Shown: one piece after another, positions 15,558-20,145 of the stretch | Layout: each line of letters opens with the position of its first letter | Position numbering within the stretch: the stretch's first letter is position 1 | From: CAYLXC01 sp964387865 | Lineage (GTDB): Bacteria > Patescibacteriota > Microgenomatia > Daviesbacterales > UBA10151 | DNA: 20,145 bases | Reading direction: 5' to 3' | Assembly: GCA_964387865.1 (NCBI GenBank) | Contig: CAYLXC010000017.1 | Location: 1 to 20,145, forward strand | The notes under the pieces: generated by a model | What the model was told of the DNA's origin: nothing | What the model saw: only the letters and a program-made list of their open reading frames with translations | Database searches by the model: none | Made by a program: the position numbers and the translations under genes

Positions 15558-16184
15558 ATGACTGAAATTAGTAGGAAGTATCGTGATCAAATCCGAAAGC
15601 GTTTATTGGAAAGCGCAGATGTTAAAAAAAAAGTAGCTGAGAAGTGCCTGGAATCAATGTTACTGGCTACTCAATTGATAATTGACACATTCCAATCCGG
15701 CGGTAAAATAATGATTTGCGGAAATGGTGGTAGTGCAGCCGATTCTCAACATATGGCCAGCGATTTTGTTTGCATTTTAAACAAAAAATTTGAGAGGCCC
15801 GGTCTTTCTGCTATTGCTTTAACTACTGATACATCTATTCTAACAGCACATGCTAATGACCTGGGTTTTGAAAACATCTTTAAACGTCAAGTTCACGTAT
15901 TAGGCAAGCCAAGTGACCTTTTAATTAGTATTTCAACTAGCGGTAATTCTCCAAATATACTTGCCGCTGCTAAAGCAGCCAAGTCAGCTAAGATACGCAC
16001 AGTAGCCCTAACCGGCAAGAATGGTAAACTACGAAAAATAGCCGATGTAGCCATTTGTGTCCCTAGTACGATGACTCAATACATTCAGGAATCTCATATA
16101 GCCATTGAACACATATTATGTGAGTTGGTAGAACATCATTTTTTTGGTACAAAAATAGGCAAAAAAGGTAAGTTATGGTTATAA
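15558..16184 (+). CDS. gmhA: sedoheptulose-7-phosphate isomerase, SIS domain (GmhA-like)
   Basis: 208 residues, usual for GmhA. The SIS fold shows ICGNGGSAADSQHMASD (53-69), FERPGLSAIALTTDTSI (78-94) and ISTSGNSPNI (125-134); IQESHI (176-181) carries the catalytic His (H180). GmhA turns D-sedoheptulose 7-phosphate into D-glycero-D-manno-heptose 7-phosphate, the first step to nucleotide-activated heptose. At the place of the catalytic Glu I recall from E. coli GmhA (Glu65, in AEEL) this protein has Asp (D69, in ASDF), a conservative but noteworthy change. The kinase following with a 10-base overlap fits the GDP-heptose route. Other SIS sugar-phosphate isomerases are less likely. Confidence 0.9.
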   Translation: MTEISRKYRDQIRKRLLESADVKKKVAEKCLESMLLATQLIIDTFQSGGKIMICGNGGSAADSQHMASDFVCILNKKFERPGLSAIALTTDTSILTAHANDLGFENIFKRQVHVLGKPSDLLISISTSGNSPNILAAAKAAKSAKIRTVALTGKNGKLRKIADVAICVPSTMTQYIQESHIAIEHILCELVEHHFFGTKIGKKGKLWL

Positions 16185-17182
16185 GCAGAACTCCCTTTCG
16201 AATTTCTTTTTTTGGAGGAGGTACGGACTATCCGGCTTGGTATCGTAAGAATGGCGGGTCAGTTTTGGCAACAACAATTAACAAATACTGCTATCTCAAC
16301 GCAAGGTATCTACCACCCTTTTTTGATCACAAATATAGAATAGCTTACTCCAAGATTGAAAGCTGTCAATCTATTGATGAGATTCATCATCCTTCTGTAC
16401 GAGAAATCTTACGTTTTCTCAAAGTAAAACAAGGTTTAGAATTACATCATGATGGGGATTTACCAGCCAGATCAGGATTGGGTTCTAGCTCTGCTTTCAC
16501 AGTGGGATTATTACATGCACTATATGCTTTAGGTGGACATATGCCCAATAAACGGAAACTGGCTAAGGAGAGCATTTACTTAGAACAAAAGGTTCTTAAA
16601 GAAACTGTAGGCTCCCAAGATCAGGTATTGGCAGCATACGGAGGATTTAATCTGATTACTTTTCATAAGTATGGCGAAATAACACTCAAACCTATGACTG
16701 TCTCCTCAAAGAGGATAGAAGAATTGCAAGATAATTTAGTACTCTTTTATACAGGTATTGCACGAACTGCTTCTGATATTGCCAAAAGTTATGTAACTGA
16801 TATCAATAAACAGAAGAGGCAATTAGATTTATTGCAAAAATTAGTAGAAAAAGCTTTTACGCTTGTAAATAGTAAGCAAGATATCAAAGACTTTGGGAAA
16901 CTTTTAAATGAGGCCTGGGAAATCAAGCGTTCACTTAGTTCCTCAGTTTCTAACTCAAAGATAGATAAGCTTTATAAGAGAGCCTTATCTTGCGGAGCAT
17001 TAGGAGGTAAGTTGATTGGGGCAGGGGGTGGAGGATTTTTGTTACTTTTTGTTCCCCCATCTCATCAAGCTAAAATTAGAAAGGAATTTAATAAACTTAT
17101 TTATGTCCCTTTCAAGTTTGAGCATGAAGGATCCCAAATCATTTTTTATGAACCGGAGGAAGATTATTCTTTTTTCAAATGA
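16175..17182 (+). CDS. hddA: D-glycero-alpha-D-manno-heptose-7-phosphate kinase, GHMP family (HddA-like)
   Basis: 335 residues, usual for HddA. The opening ISRTPFRISFFGGGTDYP (3-20) is typical of the heptose/fucose kinase branch of GHMP kinases. The phosphate-binding loop is GLGSSSA (101-107), an acidic GSQDQ lies at 146-150, and the third motif is LIGAGGGGF (280-288). The enzyme phosphorylates C1 of the heptose 7-phosphate made by GmhA. The next steps, phosphatase GmhB and guanylyltransferase HddC, are not in this window. It overlaps gmhA by 10 bases, and only a weak AAGGTAAG precedes the ATG. Confidence 0.9.
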   Translation: MVISRTPFRISFFGGGTDYPAWYRKNGGSVLATTINKYCYLNARYLPPFFDHKYRIAYSKIESCQSIDEIHHPSVREILRFLKVKQGLELHHDGDLPARSGLGSSSAFTVGLLHALYALGGHMPNKRKLAKESIYLEQKVLKETVGSQDQVLAAYGGFNLITFHKYGEITLKPMTVSSKRIEELQDNLVLFYTGIARTASDIAKSYVTDINKQKRQLDLLQKLVEKAFTLVNSKQDIKDFGKLLNEAWEIKRSLSSSVSNSKIDKLYKRALSCGALGGKLIGAGGGGFLLLFVPPSHQAKIRKEFNKLIYVPFKFEHEGSQIIFYEPEEDYSFFK

Positions 17183-17195
17183 TCAAAAAAATAAT

Positions 17196-18173
17196 ATGAA
17201 AAAAGTACTAATAACAGGAATAAGTGGCTCAGGCGGAAGTTACTTAGCTGAATATATAGTAAATAATCACCCAAAGGTTGAAGTTCATGGAATCTCCCGC
17301 TGGCACTCCACCACAACAAATAATTTAAGTTTAGTCCGCAAAAAAGTTACCGTCCATGAAGCAGACTTAATGGATTTTGGCTCGTTGCTTAGGGTACTTA
17401 AAAAGGTTGAACCTGATGTCATTTTTCATTTGGCAGCTCATGCAAACGTAAGGGCATCATTTATTACTCCCATTGCGGTATTGCATAACAATATTATTGG
17501 TACAGCTAATCTTTTTGAAGCAATTAGATTAAATGGCGATAGTCCCATTATCCAACTTTGTTCTACATCAGAAGTCTATGGACAAGTAGACCCTAAATAT
17601 GTACCTATTAAAGAAGATACACCACTTAAACCGGCAAGCCCCTATGCTGTATCAAAAACAACACAAGACTTATTAGGATGGAGTTATTTTACAAGTTATA
17701 AAATGCCCATTATTCGCACACGTATGTTTGCGTATTTAAATCCAAGAAGGGCGGATTTATTCGCCTCTGCTTTTGCAAAACAAGTAGCAATGATCGAAGT
17801 TGGTTTGCAGGAAAAATTGGTTCATGGAAATTTGAATTCTGTTCGTACTTTTATCGACGTAAGAGATGCCATGAGAGCATACTGGGAAGCAATATTATAC
17901 TGTGAGCCTGGAGAAGTTTACAATATTGGTGGAACAACTACTATGACAGTAGGTGAATTCTTAAAAAAACTCATCTCAATGGCTAAAGTTCCTATTCCAA
18001 CTATCCTAGATCCTAACTTACTTCGTCCATCTGATGTAACACTTCAGATCCCCTCTGTTAAAAAATTCATTAAGAAAACTGGTTGGAAACCCGTATACTC
18101 TTTTGAAGAAAGCATTACTGAGTTACTTTCTTACTGGAGGGAGCAGGCAAAAAGCCAGAAAAATGAACAGTAA
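17196..18173 (+). CDS. GDP-mannose 4,6-dehydratase-like SDR, possibly GDP-heptose 4,6-dehydratase
   Basis: 325 residues from the ATG at 17196, which begins MKKVLITG directly at the Rossmann strand and lies 13 bases after the kinase stop; the frame is open further upstream inside hddA, but that part has no family likeness. GxxGxxG is at 8-14, the dehydratase loop CSTSEVYG (122-129) keeps Thr124 and the catalytic Glu126, and YxxxK is Y150/K154. LNPRRADLFASAFAKQVA and LRPSDVTLQIPS are GDP-mannose-dehydratase signatures. The product is a GDP-4-keto-6-deoxy sugar. Because gmhA and hddA precede it, GDP-D-glycero-D-manno-heptose (as for DmhA/WcbK enzymes) is a better substrate guess than GDP-mannose. 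It overlaps the next gene by 11 bases. Confidence 0.88.
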   Translation: MKKVLITGISGSGGSYLAEYIVNNHPKVEVHGISRWHSTTTNNLSLVRKKVTVHEADLMDFGSLLRVLKKVEPDVIFHLAAHANVRASFITPIAVLHNNIIGTANLFEAIRLNGDSPIIQLCSTSEVYGQVDPKYVPIKEDTPLKPASPYAVSKTTQDLLGWSYFTSYKMPIIRTRMFAYLNPRRADLFASAFAKQVAMIEVGLQEKLVHGNLNSVRTFIDVRDAMRAYWEAILYCEPGEVYNIGGTTTMTVGEFLKKLISMAKVPIPTILDPNLLRPSDVTLQIPSVKKFIKKTGWKPVYSFEESITELLSYWREQAKSQKNEQ

Positions 18174-19101
18174 AATCTACAGATCCTTATATAGAATCAG
18201 GCGTGTGGAAGAAGAAATTATAAGAGTCTATCCTACTGATAGAATTAAAAGTCCTGTTCACCTTTCAATTGGACAAGAAGCTGTTTCAGTAGGTGTTTGC
18301 CAAGCTCTAGAACCTAAAGATATAGTTTTTGGTACCTATAGAGGGCATGCGCTTTATCTCGCCAAAGGTGGAAATTTAAAGAAAATGATTGCTGAACTTT
18401 ACGGGAAGGCAACGGGATGCGCCAAAGGCAAAGGCGGATCAATGCATCTTATAGATGTATCAGCAGGAGTCATGGGTGGATCAGCTGTTGTGGGAACAAC
18501 TATTCCGCAAGCTGTTGGGTATGCATATGCTTTAAAAATTAAGAGAAGCAACTCGGTGGTGGTAAGTTTTTTTGGTGATGGAGCTGTTGATGAAGGAGTT
18601 TTTCATGAAAGTATAAATTTTGCTGCACTTAAAAACCTTCCTATTATATTTGTGTGTGAAAATAACTTTTATGCCATTCATACCCACCAAATTCAAAGGC
18701 AGGCAAATCCAAAAATTTGGGAAAGAGTCAAATCATACGGAATACCTTCAGAGCGAATCGTTGGTAACGATCTTTTTAAAATATACCAACATGTTGGTAA
18801 TGCTGCTGCGGCTTTACGATCTGGAAAATTAGGTCCAATTTTTTTTGAATGCACAACTTACCGGCTTAAGGAGCATGTAGGTCCAAATGAGGATTATCAT
18901 TTAGGATATAGGACAAGGGAGGAGGCAGTGCCTTGGTTAAAAAATGATCCTCTCCAAAAACTAGCCTTACTTATTAAGCCAAAAAAACGTCAAAAGATTG
19001 AAAAAGAAGTAGAAAAAGAAATTGTTGAGGCTTTTGAATATGCCGAAAAAAGTCCGTTTCCCAAAGGTTCTGAATTATTTACTAATGTTTTTAAAAACTA
19101 A
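18163..19101 (+). CDS. thiamine-diphosphate-dependent dehydrogenase E1 component, alpha subunit
   Basis: 312 residues from the ATG at 18163. The thiamine diphosphate motif runs from GDG (138-140, GDGAVDEGVF) to the NN pair at 167-168 (CENNFYAI). Other family marks are RIRRVEEEI (11-19), HLSIGQEA (33-40), TYRGHALYLAKGG (58-70) and GKGGSMH (89-95). Usual E1 alpha subunits join pyruvate or acetoin dehydrogenase complexes and pass an acyl group to lipoyl-E2. No E2 or E3 is in the window and the gene is the direct continuation of a sugar-nucleotide operon (11-base overlap with the dehydratase), so carboligation onto a keto sugar is a real alternative. A TTG at 18103 would add 20 residues with no family likeness; I reject it. 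Confidence 0.9.
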   Translation: MNSKIYRSLYRIRRVEEEIIRVYPTDRIKSPVHLSIGQEAVSVGVCQALEPKDIVFGTYRGHALYLAKGGNLKKMIAELYGKATGCAKGKGGSMHLIDVSAGVMGGSAVVGTTIPQAVGYAYALKIKRSNSVVVSFFGDGAVDEGVFHESINFAALKNLPIIFVCENNFYAIHTHQIQRQANPKIWERVKSYGIPSERIVGNDLFKIYQHVGNAAAALRSGKLGPIFFECTTYRLKEHVGPNEDYHLGYRTREEAVPWLKNDPLQKLALLIKPKKRQKIEKEVEKEIVEAFEYAEKSPFPKGSELFTNVFKN

Positions 19102-19102
19102 T

Positions 19103-20145
19103 ATGAAACGAAACCTTTCTTTCGTAGAAGCAATACGCGAGGCAAGCGATCAGGAGATGGATCGTGACAAATCCGTGATCGTATTTGGCTTGGATGTAGA
19201 TGATCCTAAAGCTATTCAGGGCACAACCAGGGGACTTTTGAAAAAATATGGCGCAGAAAGAGTTTTTGGTACTCCACTTTCTGAAGATGCAATGACAGGC
19301 GCAGCGATAGGTATGGCGCTTGCAGGCCTGCGACCAATCCATATTCATATCCGCATGGATTTTATTCTTCTTGCAATGAATCAGCTTGTTAACATTGCCG
19401 CCAAAAGCCATTATATGTATGGAGGACAAGTAAATATACCTTTAGTTGTACGTTCAATGATAGGAAAAAGCTGGGGTCAGGGCGCACAACATTCCCAAGG
19501 TTTATATTCCTTTTTTATGCATGTCCCGGGCTTAAAAGTGGTTGCGCCCACAACCCCATACGATGCTAAGGGTTGTCTTATTGAAGCCATAAGAGACAAT
19601 AATCCTGTAATCTATATTGAACATCGTATTCTACATTTTCAGAAGGGCTATGTTCCAGAGAAGTTATATATAGTTGCTCCAGGCAAAGCAAGAGTGACTG
19701 TTAAAGGCAAAGATATTACCCTTGTTGGCATTTCCTATATGCAGCTCGAATGCCAGAGAGCCGCACGTTATCTTGAATCTATAGGAATTAAGGCAGAGGT
19801 TATAGACCCAATTTGGTTATCGCCATTAGATATTGATACAATCGTTGCATCCGTTAATAAAACTGGTAGGTTAATTGTTGTGGATAATGATTGGACAACT
19901 TGTGGGGCCGGAAGTGAGATTGTCTCTGAAGTTTTGGAAAAATTACAAGGAAAGAGAGAAGTTAAGGTTCATCGTATGGGTTTTGCTCCTGTAACTTGTC
20001 CTCCGACTCCACCACTTGAAAAACTTTTTTACCCTGATGGACGTGATATTGCATCAGTTGCTTTTGATTTAGTTAAAGGTGGAAAAAACAAGTGGGTTCC
20101 AGATGAGCAAATAGATCTTAAAGAAATTGAGTTTAAAGGACCTTT
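19103..20145 (+). CDS. thiamine-diphosphate-dependent dehydrogenase E1 component, beta subunit (3' end outside window)
   Basis: The frame is open from the ATG at 19103, one base after the alpha stop, to the window end: 347 full codons without a stop. Transketolase-type pyrimidine-binding domain: MKRNLSFVEAIREA, the conserved Glu in TPLSEDAMTGAAIGMALAGLRP, and the GQGAQHSQ loop. The transketolase C-terminal domain follows (for example LVGISYMQLE, then VIDPIWLSPLDIDTI). Beta subunits are usually about 320-340 residues, so this one already exceeds the norm and carries an extra tail. It pairs with the alpha subunit as an alpha2beta2 heterotetramer. The spacing shows coupled translation; the role is as discussed for alpha. 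Confidence 0.9.
   Translation, partial: MKRNLSFVEAIREASDQEMDRDKSVIVFGLDVDDPKAIQGTTRGLLKKYGAERVFGTPLSEDAMTGAAIGMALAGLRPIHIHIRMDFILLAMNQLVNIAAKSHYMYGGQVNIPLVVRSMIGKSWGQGAQHSQGLYSFFMHVPGLKVVAPTTPYDAKGCLIEAIRDNNPVIYIEHRILHFQKGYVPEKLYIVAPGKARVTVKGKDITLVGISYMQLECQRAARYLESIGIKAEVIDPIWLSPLDIDTIVASVNKTGRLIVVDNDWTTCGAGSEIVSEVLEKLQGKREVKVHRMGFAPVTCPPTPPLEKLFYPDGRDIASVAFDLVKGGKNKWVPDEQIDLKEIEFKGP

Noticed and set aside
17016..17195. Upstream extension of the GMD-like SDR to an earlier start codon
   Set aside because: The extra 60 residues lie antiphase inside the hddA coding region and lack family likeness; the ATG at 17196 begins exactly at the Rossmann strand.
18103..18162. TTG start 20 codons before the E1 alpha ATG
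   Set aside because: The added residues overlap the SDR C-terminus and are not family-like; the ATG at 18163 gives the normal E1 alpha N-terminus.
19091..19429. Antisense ORF of 112 codons over the start of E1 beta
   Set aside because: The plus-strand frame has clear E1 beta motifs; the antisense product is Cys/His-rich noise with no family likeness.
1..20145. Mobile element, CRISPR array or RNA genes
   Set aside because: I found no transposase or integrase frame, no regularly spaced repeats, no terminal inverted repeats and no tRNA-like cloverleaf; gene-free gaps are all under 80 bases.

Overview
The window is an AT-rich, gene-dense stretch of bacterial chromosome devoted almost entirely to surface-glycan biosynthesis. 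I support 18 protein-coding genes plus one doubtful gene remnant. I see no tRNA, rRNA, CRISPR array or insertion sequence. The style fits a member of the Candidate Phyla Radiation (Patescibacteria), with Microgenomates as my best guess: start and stop codons overlap, Shine-Dalgarno sites are few, and there is a secreted DUF5667-type protein and a glycosyltransferase-rich locus. TGA ends several genes, so the code is standard code 11 rather than the TGA-glycine code of Gracilibacteria. The lineage is an inference, since no phylogenetic marker is present.

Layout: (1) 1-1630 holds two overlapping SDR sugar-nucleotide enzymes, the 3' end of a CDP-paratose 2-epimerase-like gene and a dTDP-L-rhamnose 4-epimerase-like gene with a four-cysteine insertion. 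(2) 1664-2906 is a Nudix-type protein with its own consensus promoter, followed by a short truncated-looking ORF. (3) 2869-6439 is a minus-strand GT2, then a plus-strand run of GT2, GT4 and a SAM methyltransferase. (4) 6476-9972 is a Gfo/Idh/MocA dehydrogenase, a left-handed beta-helix acyltransferase, a DegT aminotransferase and a GT2, a set that normally makes a 3-acylamino sugar and transfers a glycosyl unit. (5) 10002-12288 is a secreted DUF5667-like protein convergent with a polytopic GT-C-like membrane protein. (6) 12319-15483 is a GT2, an RfbG-like SDR and a second GT4 paralogous to the first. (7) 15558-20145 is a second sugar-nucleotide module with its own TTGACA promoter: GmhA-like isomerase, HddA-like kinase, GDP-mannose-4,6-dehydratase-like SDR, then thiamine-diphosphate E1 alpha and E1 beta subunits. 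The beta gene runs off the window.

Working together, these genes would make several unusual activated sugars (a 3-acylamino sugar, possibly a CDP- or dTDP-deoxy sugar, and a GDP-(6-deoxy)heptose) and assemble them with at least six glycosyltransferases. The most intriguing part is module 7. An E1 alpha/beta pair directly downstream of a 4-keto-sugar-forming dehydratase suggests carboligation, adding a two-carbon branch to a nucleotide-heptose, rather than central carbon metabolism. A second theme is promoters placed 7-14 bases before start codons, sometimes with the -35 box built on the stop codon of the gene before, implying leaderless or near-leaderless mRNAs.
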